DNA of 64,000 nucleotides from Impatiens glandulifera (GCF_907164915.1 NC_061864.1:14019889-14083888); one strand, 5' to 3'; positions 1 to 11,985 are shown, counted from the stretch's first letter. Notes: generated by a model not told the origin, from the sequence alone. Numbers and translations: made by a program.

Positions 1-335
1 CGTGCATGGCTAGGATGAACCTTTATCAAGATTCGTTGATTCTTACGAATACCGAAAGTTGATAGATATTGAGAAAACCTCGTTTTCTGATTAATAATCT
101 TCCCCTCACAAAGTGTTTTAAGATTCTTTTAAATACTCAAACCCTAGCTTGCAAAAGAAATAAACAACTTTTAATAAATTGCAAAAAAATACCCGAAACT
201 AATAAAAATGCGATTTTGAGCCCCTAAACGTTTCCGCCCGAAAAACACTAGGCAATCGTCGAAATCTGACACTTGCGAGATATTTTCGGATGCTGCAACT
301 TTCGCATAAACGCCTCTTCGACTCGCACCGCATCA
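1..335 (-). repeat. 3' LTR of the Ty3/gypsy element (8 bases cut by window edge)
   Basis: This matches 3520-3853 with about seven differences (substitutions and one small indel). On the plus strand it ends in GCATCA next to the purine tract. The low divergence suggests a fairly recent insertion. Confidence 0.93.
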
Positions 336-1918
336 TTCCCCCCAGGGTAGAAAAGATTCGTCCTCGAATCTGGAACCGCATCATCCTCATCAGAAGAAGA
401 CTCACCCACAAAAGGAACAAGATGCTTCACATTGAACACATCAGAGGTACGCACATGGCTGGGAAGGCGTAAACGATAAGCATTGGGGTTGATCTTCTCC
501 ACAATCTCAACAGGACCAATCTTCTTAGCAGCAAGTTTGCTATATTCATGAGCTGGAAAACGATCCTTAGTCAGAATAGCCCACACAAAGTCACCAACTT
601 CAAAATCAACAGCACGCCTTCTCGAATCAGCCTTCTCCTTGTACTTGGCAGTAGCAGCAACCAAGCGGTCATGAGTGGTCTGATGAACCTGAGCCAACTG
701 ACCAACAAAATCCGCAGCAGTGGAATGAGGACGCACCTTGCTGGGCAGCGCTAACAAATCAAGAGGAGCACGCGGAGACAGCCCGTAAATCACATGGAAA
801 GGACTGAAACCAGTGGAGCGATTAACAGCATGATTGTGAGCAAACTCGGCCTGAGGCAACTTCAGATCCCAAGCCTTAGGATGATCCCCAACTAAACTGC
901 GCAGAAGGTTCCCCAAAGACCTATTAACAACTTCAGTTTGGCCATCAGTTTGCGGGTGATAGGCACTGCTAAAATTCAGCTGAGTATTAACCAAACGCCA
1001 AAGACTCCTCCAAAAGTGACTCACAAAGCGAGTGTCCCGATCAGAAACTATGGAGGCAGGAAGTCCATGAAGGCGATACACATCCCTGAAATAAAGCTGT
1101 GCAACAGCCACAGCATCAGAGGTTTTCTTGCAGGGAATGAAATGAACCATCTTCGAGAATCGGTCAACCACCACAAAAATCGAATTAGAACCACGCTGGG
1201 TACGTGACAGCCCAAGGACAAAATCCATACTGACATCAGACCATGGTTGAGTGGGAATAGGCAGAGGCAAGTATAACCCGGCATTAGTCGAAACGCCCTT
1301 AGCCAACTGACAAACACGACAACGAGCAACAAAACGCTCCACCTCTTTGCGCATCGAAGGCCAGAAATAAGAAGCTGCAAGAAGCTGGAAGGTACGATCA
1401 CGCCCAACATGGCCTTCTTTCTTGAGATCCAGTTTGCTAAACACAGAAGCACCACCCAACTGATCCAACAAGTCATCCAACCGGGGAATAGGAAACCGAT
1501 AACGCACTGTAATGTTGTTGATAGCACGACTATCAATGCACATACGCCAAGACCCATCCTTTTTTGGGGTAAGAAGGGCCGGGACAGCACAGGGACTAAG
1601 GCTCTCTCGAATGTGTCCCTTAGCCAGCAAGTCATCCACCTGTCTACGCAACTCTTCATGTTCTTTGGGACTCATGCGGTAATGAGGACGGTTGGGTAGG
1701 GCAGCACCTGGAACCAAGTCAATGTGATGCTGGGTATCACGCAAAGGAGGCAAGGCACAAGGCAGATTCTCAGGAAAAACATCTGCAAACTCCTGTAACA
1801 GCGGCTGCACTGGAATAGGCACCTCAGAACTAGCACCACAGGTAATCAGCGAACAAAATAGAGCAAACACCATGCCAGATTCGACCATGGCGGTCTGAAA
1901 AGGACCCCGAGACAACAA
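248..1918 (-). pseudogene. pol remnant: RT N-terminus fused to integrase
   Basis: This 556-codon frame starts after the protease region and stops inside the 3' LTR. The N-terminal part has Ty3/gypsy RT motifs (LLAKGHIRESLSPCA, KKDGSWRMCID, FPIPRLDDLLD) and reaches FSKLDLK, which holds the first catalytic Asp. It then jumps without a frame break to GHVGRDRTF in the integrase zinc finger (near 1415-1430). The YxDD half of RT, RNase H and the first zinc-finger His are therefore missing. Integrase retains CRVCQ and a DDE set (MDFVLG, IVSDRDTRF, TDGQTEVVNR), plus a C-terminal GPVEIVEKINPNAYRLRLP segment. It overlaps the gag-protease frame by 73 bases in another frame, most likely a frameshift near 1900 in an ancestral gag-pol. 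It is catalytically dead for reverse transcription. Confidence 0.9.
336..343 (-). other. Polypurine tract of the Ty3/gypsy element
   Basis: On the minus strand GGGGGGAA lies directly before the TGATGC start of the 3' LTR, the expected place for the plus-strand primer of reverse transcription. Confidence 0.8.
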
Positions 1919-3480
1919 GGTGGCAGGGGAGACGCATGATGAGTGGGGGCAGCACCCTTCTTGGGCTGATTTGGCATCAACACAATCTTGGTACCATGAA
2001 ATAAGAACGTGTAGGTATTAGCACGCCCATCATGTATAACAGAATGATCAAACTGCCAAGGGCGACCAAGTAAAATGTGACAAGCATCCATAGGAACCAC
2101 ATCACAATATACAGCATCACGATAATGGGAACCAATGGAAAAATTAACAAGTACGCGCTTGGAAACTGTAACATCCGTACCTTGACTCAGCCAGGACAGG
2201 CGATAAGGCTTGGGGTGAGGTTCAGTGGACAGACCCAGCTTCGAAACTGCAACCTCAGAAATCACATTCTCACAACTCCCAGCATCAATGATGAAGGTGC
2301 AAACTTTGCCACCGATGGTACAAGTGGAATGGAACAGATTATTGCGTAACCACTCGTTGTCAGGAGCACGAGGGGTTAAACATGATCGACGAATCACCAA
2401 AAGGGGGCCAACATCACCAGAAACATACTCCTCCGCTGCCTCATCATCATAAACATCATACACTGGGGCTGAATCTGAAGGAAGAGCAGAGTCAGGATCA
2501 TCCACCTCAGTAAAAAGACCACGATTGGTGGACTTTGGGTTGCGACACTCTGCTTGGCGATGGCCAACTTCACCACAATTGAAACAACGCAAGCCACCGG
2601 GACGTCCCTGCGGGGGCTGTAGTGCCGCGAGGGGGGGCTGGGGTGGGATGGGCTGGGAAGAAGAACCAATGCCACTAGTGGGGACACCCTGTTTTCCAAA
2701 GCTACCCGAACCGCGCCTGGCTAGCTGTTTCTCAGCCTGTGAAGCACGCTGATGTGCCTCAGAAACAGTCAAGGGATCAAACATATTCAAAATATCCTGC
2801 AACTGGAGGCGAAGGCCACCAATATAGCGAGAAACCAACTGGAGAGGGGACTCAGACAGGTCAACACGAGCCACAAAGGTGTAAAACTCAGTGGAATAGT
2901 CATCCACGGAACGAGAACCCTGACGAAGATTCTGGAACCGCTGGTACAGGTTACGTTCGTAATTATATGGTAGAAACGCAGCCCTAATATGCTTCCTGAA
3001 TTTGTCCCAATTCGTGAGCTTTGCCTTACCTAGACGAACACGTGTCTGTTTCAACTGCTGCCACCATGCTTGTGCACGATCATGTAAGCGGATCGTAACA
3101 AGGGGTACACGACGATCTGCAGGAACTTCCTTGAAATCCAGAATCTCTTCAACCTGAGAAAGCCAATCAATAAACTCTTCCGGTGGTAGACTACCATCGA
3201 ACTTAGGGATGTCCACCCTGAAAGCCTGCTCCCAGCGATGATTGGGGCGTTCAGGGGATCGATTCCGAAGACCACCGAGAGGGTTTTCATCTGTCACCGT
3301 AACATCATCTTCAGGGTGGTGCATGTGCATAGATGCATCCATCCGTTGCGTCAACCATTCAACCTGCCGCCTCAAATCGTCGTTATCACGGCGAAACTCA
3401 GCGTTTTCACGTCGCAACTCAACAAGGTCACCATCATCAGCACCAGGGGTAGGGTTGCGCGGCTGTCTTCGGGGCGGCAT
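1846..3480 (-). CDS. Gag-protease polyprotein of the Ty3/gypsy element
   Basis: The frame has 544 codons and its ATG lies 20 bases inside the PBS. Residues about 18-46 are charged and heptad-like (ELRRENAEFRRDNDDLRRQV), probably a coiled coil. Residues about 85-250 are a retrotransposon gag domain (WEQAFRVDIPKFDG, AQAWWQQL, SVDDYSTEFY). A CCHC zinc knuckle, CFNCGEVGHRQAEC, lies at about 299-312. An aspartic protease follows from about 385, with the active-site region FIIDAGSCENVIS and the flap-side CHILLGRPWQFD. In many plant gypsy elements DxG varies as D[SGA]GS, which fits IDAGS. The last 40 residues read past a frameshift and are not native. Gag itself looks intact and could package RNA. 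Confidence 0.85.
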   Translation of the reverse strand: MPPRRQPRNPTPGADDGDLVELRRENAEFRRDNDDLRRQVEWLTQRMDASMHMHHPEDDVTVTDENPLGGLRNRSPERPNHRWEQAFRVDIPKFDGSLPPEEFIDWLSQVEEILDFKEVPADRRVPLVTIRLHDRAQAWWQQLKQTRVRLGKAKLTNWDKFRKHIRAAFLPYNYERNLYQRFQNLRQGSRSVDDYSTEFYTFVARVDLSESPLQLVSRYIGGLRLQLQDILNMFDPLTVSEAHQRASQAEKQLARRGSGSFGKQGVPTSGIGSSSQPIPPQPPLAALQPPQGRPGGLRCFNCGEVGHRQAECRNPKSTNRGLFTEVDDPDSALPSDSAPVYDVYDDEAAEEYVSGDVGPLLVIRRSCLTPRAPDNEWLRNNLFHSTCTIGGKVCTFIIDAGSCENVISEVAVSKLGLSTEPHPKPYRLSWLSQGTDVTVSKRVLVNFSIGSHYRDAVYCDVVPMDACHILLGRPWQFDHSVIHDGRANTYTFLFHGTKIVLMPNQPKKGAAPTHHASPLPPCCLGVLFRPPWSNLAWCLLYFVR

Positions 3481-3500
3481 ACCTCAGGGTCGACTGGAAA

Positions 3501-3510
3501 CTGATACCAA
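3501..3510 (-). other. Primer-binding site (initiator tRNA-Met type)
   Basis: The minus strand reads TTGGTATCAG immediately inside the 5' LTR, matching the usual initiator tRNA-Met primer site TGGTATCAGAGC for its first nine bases. Confidence 0.8.
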
Positions 3511-3511
3511 C

Positions 3512-3853
3512 TGATGCAGCGTGCGTGGCTAGGATGAACCTTTATCAAGATTCGTTGATTCTTACGAATACCGAAAGTTGATAGATATTGAGGAAACCTC
3601 GTTTTCTGATTAATAATCTTCCCCTCACAAAGTGTTTTAAGATTCTTTTAAATACTCAAACCCTAGCTTGCAAAAAAATAAAAAACTTTTAATAAATTGC
3701 AAAAAAACACCCGAAACTATTAAAAATGCGATTTTGAGCCCCTAAACGTTTCCGCCCGAAAAACACTAGGCAATCGTCGAAATCTGACACTTGCGAGATA
3801 TTTTCGGATGCTGCAACTTTCGCATAAACGCCTCTTCGACTCGCACCGCATCA
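3512..3853 (-). repeat. 5' LTR of the Ty3/gypsy element
   Basis: This complete 342-bp LTR begins TGATGC and ends GCATCA on the plus strand. It borders the PBS on one side and repeat-array DNA on the other. Confidence 0.92.
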
Positions 3854-5294
3854 CTATCTTTTGCACATAAATGACACTGAGACTGATCATTGTCAGTTTG
3901 TAATGAAATAAACAGTGTATCATCCTTATTCTCATATGTTGATGATGCTATTATAGCATGAAATATATTGCGAGAGATTATCAGAACATAGGATTAAGAT
4001 TCTAAAATAACGATGTAGAAATTCATAGCACCCTTTCTAGTTTCTACTAAAATCTATATTAAAATGTCACCATATCTCAATATCATCATACTCCAAATCT
4101 TTGTCTAACACACACACATGACTACAAATATAAACACCTCAAATCTACTCATCATACTTGCATCACCATAACATTAGTTCTAATCAATCATATTCATAAG
4201 CTAAACCTTTAAATTGTCAATCTGGTAAACATATTCTATTATTGGCGCCATAACAACTATCCATTAACCTTAAATTTAGTTCTAATCATTGATATTCATA
4301 AAATTAACCATTGCATGCATCGATGTAGGAATTTATTTATCAAAATCCTTTAAAATTTTTGATTGTCAAATAAGTACCCTATGAATTAGCACAGAGGTAA
4401 CAATAACTGTTTATAAACAACTTTGATGTCACTTAACAACAACCAAACAAGACCAGTACCATCCATAGAGGTGTCGGAATTTATTATTAAGCAGCCAAGA
4501 TTTCTACACAAAAATCAAATTTACATATTTAAATGATGATATGTCCAGAATATATCCTAGTTTTCCAAAATAAAAAAAAAAATTAAAATGATGTCAATAT
4601 CTAGTATCTACCTACATATATTTTCATTCTGATATCAAACAATCTACCTTGGTATATTTAAATGAGCTATTGAATTGCTAATCTTCTAATAACATTATAT
4701 GGCAAAACATAATTTACTATTGGTGCGACAGAAACTGTACATCGATCCAACACAATTGTTTTTTTAAACTATAACAATTGTTGCAATTTGAGTACAAGTC
4801 TAAAATATCATCAAACATATATATATATATATATGCCTACAAAAAAAAAAGGAAAATCAAATCTTTGGTGTGAGTTCATGAATCAATCGTAAAATTAAAA
4901 AAAAAAAAAAAATTGGAATATATTTATCACTATGCATGCCAAAGATTTTCCAGTAAACAAACAATTTACCTTGATATATTTATAAATGAGCGATTGAATT
5001 GTTAATCTGGTAAACCTATTAAACCTATTCTATTATTGGCGCCACAACCACTATCCATCTGACCCAACATAGTTATATATATCCTGTTGAAACAATTTTC
5101 TTATAAAACTAGGGTTTATTTTTGGAAAACTAGTAGGATCCCACCACTTCAATTCAATTAGAATGATTTTAATGACAATTGAATTTAAAGACTCTTTCAG
5201 CTACCTGGTGGGTTATCATAGCAGCTTTTATAAGAATAATATGTAATCCCAATTATCCAAAGGACCTTTCAAACTAATATATATATATATATAT

Positions 5295-5335
5295 ACAGTA
5301 TACAGACCCCTCGAGTTCGATTCCTAGATGGTGCA
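5295..5335 (+). pseudogene. tRNA-Gly 3'-half remnant
   Basis: The stretch ends GTTCGATTCCTAGATGGTGCA, matching the T arm and 3' acceptor strand of the complete tRNA-Gly genes at 11986 and 37136. The 5' half is gone. Confidence 0.7.
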
Positions 5336-5681
5336 ATCATTTTAAAGTTTGTTTCTTTACCAAGAATACAAATTTACAAATATACTTCATTAATTGGTAA
5401 CAACTCCTTCTAAACATTGATTATTTAAATTTCTATGTTATGCTTATTGCTTAGCAAGTTAGAATTGGCTTTCAATTATGATAGTCAATAAACCTCTTTA
5501 AAATATGATCTTAATCAGAGAAATCTTAATCTCAAAATATAGCACATTTTTAACCCCCTTCAAAATTAGCTTATAAAATTATATACCTTTTGATCAATAT
5601 GTTTAATTATAATTTTCACCGAGTAACATCCTGAATAAAACACAAAACAGGGAGGGAGATTAAGAGACATACCTTCCTCGC

Positions 5682-5707
5682 GAATAATAGTACCCTGCTA
5701 CAGTACA
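5682..5707 (+). pseudogene. tRNA-Gly anticodon-arm remnant
   Basis: GAATAATAGTACCCTGCTAC followed by AGTACA corresponds to the D-arm end and anticodon arm of tRNA-Gly(GCC), with the anticodon changed to GCT. The units carry matching remnants at 39272-39297 and 58242-58267. Confidence 0.55.
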
Positions 5708-6842
5708 AAACTATATCACCTGATCAATATTTATAGTCATAATTTACCATTAATAACACACTCCTAATAAAATACAAAACAAGAAGTTCAGGAGAAAACA
5801 TCAAGAAGATCTAAACCTTTTGATAATCTTTTTCTATCCTCACCAATCTGATGATAATAAAATTGGTTTACTTTTAGATAATAAACAAAAAAAAAAATAC
5901 TCATCCCACAGTAAAAAAGTTATATATATATATGGACCTGAAGATAATAAAGAATACCAAAAAATACCTATATTAATGTTGTTTCCTGGTAATGGTTTTA
6001 AAGTCTATACATAAAAAAAATAGTCATCCCCAATACAAAATTATTGTCCCATCATTACGAATTTAAAGGGGTAGGAGAAAACCAATATCCAATTGAGAAT
6101 CAGCACCTCAAGTCTACCCCATAATACATGCATCAACAATCCAATAAACTTAATGCTCCCATATGGGTTACAGGCCCGCACTATCAAACCCAGCAAATGC
6201 AACTTTAGTTCTAATCATTTATATTTATAAGATTATCCTTTAGAAATATCAATGTGGGAATTTATCAGTTGACAAACAAGTTTTTACACCATCAAATCTT
6301 GATAAATGCAGATTAACATGACAAATTATCTTGTCGGGTAAGGTAAGTGTTTGTCATTTTTGTTATGTTAACCACTAAGTTAGTTTAAGTGACAAAAGTG
6401 ATTTATAAGAGAACAAACATCACGGGTTCGACTATTTCTTAGAACACCTTAAATGTCTTAAATGAAAGTGAAAGTCATGGCGGTGTGTCATTCTAGCTTT
6501 TTAAATAAATATATATAAAAAAAATCTTATATAAGAATTGAAGTAAGGAGCAAATTGTTTTCGCCTTAACTTGATTCAATTTCAGCAGGAATAAAAAGAC
6601 CAAATAACTATATAAACTATTGAAAAAATAATATATATATATATATATATAAACAAAATTTTAGCAGTAGCTTTGTACATAAACTTTGGACTGAAGGAGC
6701 AAATGGATCATTGAATCCACACATATAAAGAGAGCGCCTATTTTTATCTTCTTTTTGTTAACAAACAACATACCTTGATATATTTAAATTGACGATTGAA
6801 TTGCTAATCTACAAATAACATTATATGGCAAAACATAATTTA

Positions 6843-7140
6843 TCAAAAGGAAAGATATGCTCGTGAAAGACAACATCTCTCTCGATACAATAATTCTGTC
6901 ATTGTCAAGATCATATGCTAGTCTCTCTCTCGATACAATAATCCCAGACTTCATGAAGTCTGTTAATAAGGTGAGTGAAACCAAAATCCAAAAGGTTCAG
7001 AGCTTAAGAGGCATTTTGGAAGTGCAAGATGTAAGATCCTTTTGATTTAGAAAAGGATTACTTATAAATTCTGAACCTTTATATGTTCTCACAATTTTTA
7101 CCTTTTTCTCAAATTGAGTTTCTAACTGTTGCAAAAAAAT
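6843..7140 (-). pseudogene. Ty1/copia integrase remnant, unit A
   Basis: Minus-strand translation gives LETQFEKKVKIVRTYKGSEF, which resembles the copia integrase stretch around the second catalytic Asp, here changed to Tyr. Further on, DLDNDRIIVSREMLSF resembles the C-terminal segment before the RT linker. Stops and shifts separate the pieces. The remnant is cut at 6839, the left edge of unit A. Confidence 0.7.
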
Positions 7141-7203
7141 CAACAAAGAACAACGGTTTACACTTATACACCAACCAGACCAACAGATAACACTTTTTTT
7201 CAC

Positions 7204-8104
7204 TGTTCTAATCCATTATATTCATAGGATTAAGTTTCTAATATATCAATATTGTGAGAACTATTAACTCATTATCACCCTTTCGATTAAAATCACCTGC
7301 TAAAAGAGTATTAAATCTTACTATTCTTGTTACAGGAAACCATTAACCTTTACCAGCACCCCAAATCTATACCAACCATCATAGAACCACCAAAAATCCA
7401 ATAATAGTAATATATATTCTTAAACTTAACCCATAAATACATCAATATAGGAATTTATCACTGTGCAAGTCAAGATTTATACACAAAAACATTTTTTTTA
7501 TATATGCAAATTAAAATAATGACATGTCAAGAACTAGTTTTCCAAAAGAAAAAAGTATATTATCCATCTAGATTTTTTTTTTCTTCTTTTTGTTAACAAA
7601 GAACCTACCTTGATCTATTTTAAATTCGTGATTGAATTGCTAATAACATTATATGGCAATAGATGTGAAAATTTGGGCGCACCTGATCTTCAAATCAACT
7701 ACAAATGTAGAAGCATCAACAATTCATAAACCTTAAATTTACTTCTAATCAATTATATTCATAAATTTAACCATTTACTGCGGTACTTGTACGCATATAT
7801 ATAAACACATATTATGCAAGAGACAATTGTGATACTTGTATACCTATATAAAATTTCTGCAGTAATTGATAATATCTTGTAAACTTTGTTTATTTTATTT
7901 CTATGTTATGCTTAGCATTTGTTTTCAATTATGGACACCCTTCAAGAAAAAATTGACCTTTTTGCTATGTGAAAATCTCTATGTATGGATTTTCAGTAAG
8001 GTGCAAATTAATGTTTGCCTTATAACTTGGTTAAATTCCAGCAAGGATAAAAAGACTAAATAGATACTTAAACTATTGAAAAAAGATCAAGAAAAATACA
8101 TTAC
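7204..8104. repeat. Array-block DNA, unit A left part
   Basis: AT-rich repeat DNA with no supported gene. It is nearly the same as 26700-27628 and 52950-53874. Short open frames here are shared by all units but show no recognisable domain. Confidence 0.6.
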
Positions 8105-8218
8105 CATGTCCCTCCAAGCTCATTCCTCCTCCCACTCTCGGGTCTACTCGAAAACTCTCCAAGACTTTCAAGCAGTTTCCAAACATTCCATTCATGTTTA
8201 GTGGCTGGTACTCGTTTT
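8105..8218 (-). pseudogene. 114-nt exon-like module, unit A (first site)
   Basis: On the minus strand the module is bounded by an acceptor (GGGTACAG) and a donor (ACATG|GTAATG) and has an open frame containing NMNGMFGNCLKVLESF and SLEGH. Copies of the same length and boundaries lie at 27629-27742 and 53875-53988, although their frame differs slightly. A diverged version near 9866-9980 has a one-base difference that closes this frame. Its family is not recognised. It could be an exon of a decayed gene or of a non-coding transcript. Confidence 0.45.
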
Positions 8219-8906
8219 CTGTACCCTTTCTGTACCCACATATCTGATCATGATTAAATTGGTTTTCTCTATAAGTTTATAGATAACAATGTTAGACACA
8301 TCAAACAAAAAATACTCATCCCTCAATAAAGACAAGAAAATACATGTTGTGTTTTTAATAATGAAAGAAGCTAGAAAATTAAAGGAAAATGTGATAATCC
8401 AGGGACTAACTCTAATCCAATATATCCATATGATTAAGATTCTAACATATTGATGTGGAAATTCATAGCACCCTTCCTAATAAAACCTATATTAAATGTC
8501 ACCATACAATTTTCAAACAGGTAATTATAAGGAATTCATCCACCTATTCTTTCTGATGATTCTCAATACCAATATACCAGCAAATACTAAATCCATATCC
8601 AAATTCGTAAAACATGTGCATACAACAAATAATAAATCATTTCTTGCAGAGATGAACAATGTTAAAAGATTTATAAGCAGATGCAGAATCCAACACGCGA
8701 GCATGGACAGAGCACCGGTGTTTCCTCATTATTATATATTCTCATATTAAAATAAAACCAGTAAAGGGCACCATATGAACTCTTAGGGTTTTTCTAATTA
8801 ATTTATGTTCTCTCTACCTTAACATACCTTGAGTGTTGCACTTAGCTTATGATAATATGTGAAGTTAATGACTAGCATATGTAACAACATTTATGTTATA
8901 CATATA

Positions 8907-8930
8907 ACACTAGTAGTCTAGTAGCAGAAT
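8907..8930 (+). pseudogene. tRNA-Gly 5'-half remnant, unit A
   Basis: ACACTAGTAGTCTAGTAGCA followed by GAAT matches the 5' acceptor strand and A-box of tRNA-Gly(GCC). The sequence then leaves tRNA homology. Equivalent copies lie at 28457 and 54707. Confidence 0.6.
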
Positions 8931-9115
8931 GTTCAATGGGTTTGAAATTTTGTGAGATCTTGATCTCAAAATATGACACATATAACGTGTAGGTTTTTTT
9001 AAAAAGAGTTTAATTTTGGAGAAACTAGCATTATTTTTTTTAACTAGAATCATTCGGTCTAAAATTAAACATACAAGGAATTGAAGAGAAATAAAGAAAT
9101 GAGGAGATATGGAAC

Positions 9116-9195
9116 CTTCAAGAAGAAGGCCCCATAGAGACTATATGACTTTTCATCCATATATTTAGTCTTTCTTCCTTCTCCATCTACAGAAG
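9116..9195 (-). pseudogene. Exon-like module ending ...GAFFLK, unit A
   Basis: On the minus strand, after a TTTTTCAG acceptor, an open frame includes VDGEGRKTKYMDEKSYSLYG and ends at a donor-like TTGAAG|GTTCC. The frame is kept open in all three units (28795-28613 and 55044-54862 hold the longer frame). The phase at the 3' end matches that of the 95-nt module, so the two could be related exons. Function unknown. Confidence 0.4.
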
Positions 9196-9865
9196 CTGAA
9201 AAATCTTCCAGAATATGAAAATATTTCTTCCAATGTGACAATTGATCCGAAACGTGGGCATTTTAATGCTACTCATTTAAAATATAATCCTCCTTTTATG
9301 ATTTTACAGATACAAATTATATTATTATTAATACAAGGATCAATAATTCTTATGAGCCTCTTAATTTGAAGCATGCCAGCTTGAATAATGAATGAGCTCA
9401 AGCAATCAACCCAGAATTATTATCTCTTAAAACAAAATAATACATGGGGACTCACTGAATTACTCAAATGTTGCAGGAGTAAATTTATGAAGATTAAATC
9501 ATTTCTTGAAGATATGAACAATGTTAAAAGATCCTGAAAAAGATATTCTTTGAAGCTAAATCTAATTCCATGGCTTTTGTTTACGGTCTGATTTGAACTT
9601 GTGTACCAGTTTATTTGAAAGAAGGAGATAGAATGGAAAACAAATTTCATCTTGACCACATAGTCTGTGTTTTTAAAATGACAATTTATCTTGTCTGTTT
9701 ACAAATGTATGATTGTTGTACCAAATTTCAAGAAAAATGACCTTCCTATGTGAAAATCTCTATGTATGGATTTTCAGTAAGGTCAAATTGATGTTTGCCT
9801 TATAACTTAGTTAAATTCCAGCAAGGATAAAAACACCAAATAGATACATAAATTATTGAACATAC

Positions 9866-9980
9866 CTTACCATGTCCCTCCAAGCTTCTTCCTCCTCCCA
9901 TTCTCGGGTCTACTTGAAAACTCTCCAAGACTTCAAACAGTTTCCAAACATTCCATTCATGTTTGGTGACTGGTACTCGT
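9866..9980 (-). pseudogene. 114-nt exon-like module, unit A (second site)
   Basis: This is a diverged copy of the module at 8105-8218 with donor ACATG|GTAAGG and acceptor GGGCACAG. One base fewer in the middle breaks the frame. Matching copies lie near 29427 and 56268. Confidence 0.4.
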
Positions 9981-10292
9981 TTTCTGTGCCCTGATCATGA
10001 TAAAACTGGTTTTATAAGTTTATACATAACAATGTTACCCACATCAAACAAAAAAGACCCATCCCTCAATAAAGACAAGAAAATACATGTGTTTTTAATA
10101 ATGAAAGAAGCTAGAAAGTAATCCAATTAGAAACAACCAAAGAGGACTTGATCGGGGTTAACTCTAATCCAATATATCCATAAGATTAAGATTCTAACAT
10201 ATTAATGTGGAAATTCATAACACCCTTCCTAATAAAACCTATATTAAATGTCACCATAAAAATTCAACTAATATTTTGTAGGAACTCTTATA

Positions 10293-10307
10293 GCACTAGT
10301 GGTCTAT
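10293..10307 (+). pseudogene. tRNA-Gly 5'-end remnant, unit A
   Basis: GCACTAGTGGTCTAT is the first 14-15 bases of tRNA-Gly fused directly to the array motif that normally follows the gene. Copies are at 35365 and 56692. Confidence 0.6.
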
Positions 10308-10309
10308 AT

Positions 10310-11985
10310 GACTTTTGATCAATATATTTAGTCATAATTTACCGCTAATAACAGGGAGTTGAAGAGAAAATACTTTCCTCAATAAGGAACCATCAAAAAG
10401 AATTCTTGAAGGAAGGTCATTGTTGCAATGTGGGTACAAGTCTAAAATAATTTTGCAAAAAATAATTGTTGCATGATACGGATTAATTGGGTAGGAGGTA
10501 TAACAAACCTCAAATCTACTCCATAACCTTAATGCCCCCATATAGGTGAGCTGATGCATCAGTTATCCAATAACTTTAATGCCCCCATATGGGTTACAAG
10601 CCCGCATTACCAAGCCCGGCAAATTCAATATCAGTTCTAATGAATATATTCATAAGCTTAATATGTAAATATATCGATGTGGGAATATATTTATCACAAT
10701 ATTAACAAAAACATTATAGGACTACTTATGTTAAATAAAGGCTCTTTCAAAAAGATAGATGTATAGCTCCAGAGGTCTATTATAGCATGAAATAATTTGC
10801 TAGAGATTACTAGAACATAGAATTAAGATTCTAAAATCAAGAAAGATGATGGAAAACATATTATGCCGAAATGTCTTTTGCAAGATTTTATTCCATGAAT
10901 ACAGAGTTAAAAAAGATAAACAAACATAATTAATTTTAATTTTGATAAAACTTAAAAAACGGTAAGAATAAGTTGATTATAATCATTATTGATATGAGAT
11001 TATTTAGTCAAATGAATAGGATAAAGAGTTTATTAGGATGATGTTTAGTAGTTTAATATGTTTGGTTAAACAAAGCAAGATACAAAAAAAGTTAGTCAAG
11101 TTGATGCTACTCAATGATCAAATAGGAGGAGCAAACACCTCAAATCTATCATGATTCAGTGTAAATAATTCATTTGAGACTCTTAATTTGAAGCAGGCGA
11201 GCTTGAATAAGGACTGGTTTCAAGCAATGAACACAGAATTATTAGATTTTAAACAAAATAATACATGGGAAATCACTGAGTTACTCAAACATAAGAACCT
11301 ATTGGTTGTTGTTGAACAAACGAGACAAATATAAGGTAAAATTTGTTATGTATGGATTTTCAACAAGGGAAAACTGATGTGATCCAGCTATGATAAAAAA
11401 ACAAATAGATACATCAACTATTGAAAAAATAGCAGATAGATATAAACAAAATAGCTTACAATCATATTAACTTCCGAATAAAGGAGCAAATTGGATTAAA
11501 TCCACACAAACATAGAGAGACTCAGTCATGATCCATTAGAAAATCGTCAAACTAAAATTGAAATGAACTTCTTTTTTAGTACCATTTGTAGACTAAACTT
11601 ATTTGCAAGAGAGAAGGCTGCCTAGTCAGTTTTCAATTCCAGACAACAATTTGTTTTTTTTTAATAAAGAAAATTATTTGTGATAATCATTTAGCCAACA
11701 TGCTTTATATCAAATGTTCTAGTTTGAGGATCACCAACTAAAAAAGCATTAACATACTATTATTGTTTGAGGAAACCATTAACCTTAAATATATCAATGT
11801 GGGAATTTATCACTATACAACCAAGATATTTATACACAAAAAAAAATCTTGATAAATGCAGATAAACATAATGATATGACCAGAATAAACCCTAATTTTC
11901 CAAAACCAATAAAAATAAAAAAGTTGTATCTTTATTGGTGCGACAGAAACTGTTTATTAGACGCATTTAAATAATATTAATACAA
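10310..11985. repeat. Array-block DNA, unit A middle part
   Basis: This holds a diverged 95-nt-type exon module on the minus strand near 10378-10460 (open frame with LDLYPHCNNDLPSRILFDGS), two copies of the CCCATATGGG/GCCCGC motif (10522-10622) and AT-rich DNA. It matches 35380-37135 and is deleted from unit C. Confidence 0.6.

Larger units (their letters stand above)
1..3853 (-). mobile_element. Ty3/gypsy LTR retrotransposon, internally deleted
   Basis: Two direct repeats about 98% alike by eye flank an internal region of about 3.2 kb read on the minus strand. The order is 5' LTR, tRNA-Met type PBS, gag, protease, truncated RT, integrase, PPT, 3' LTR. RT-before-integrase order and the integrase sequence place it in Ty3/gypsy. 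The complete LTR begins TGATGC and ends GCATCA. The internal region is far shorter than usual because the RT core and RNase H are missing. The left edge lacks 8 bases of the outer LTR, so the target-site duplication cannot be checked; the five bases on the right are CTATC. The element cannot move on its own. Confidence 0.93.
3854..6838. repeat. Left flank: degenerate copy of the repeat-array block
   Basis: No gene is supported here. The stretch is AT-rich and resembles pieces found inside the tandem units. About 5480-6360 corresponds to 39090-40140 and 58060-59100, and 4560-4760 resembles 11870-11960 and 36900-37060. It carries two tRNA-Gly fragments, one copy of the GCC/CATATGGG motif near 6141-6199 and short (TA)n tracts near 4817, 5278 and 6629. 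Homology with the start of units B and C begins abruptly at 6839. Confidence 0.7.

Noticed and set aside
199..1659. Other-strand and shifted frames over the gypsy element
   Set aside because: They are shadows of the gag and pol frames, which carry all recognisable motifs.
8496..8750. 84-codon plus-strand frame shared in variants by units B and C
   Set aside because: Its conservation follows from the recent duplication; length changes by indel between units, and there is no domain or codon signal. Listed only as array DNA.
9866..10010. Possible miRNA hairpin in the array
   Set aside because: No convincing 20-24 bp inverted pairing was found by eye around the exon-like modules.
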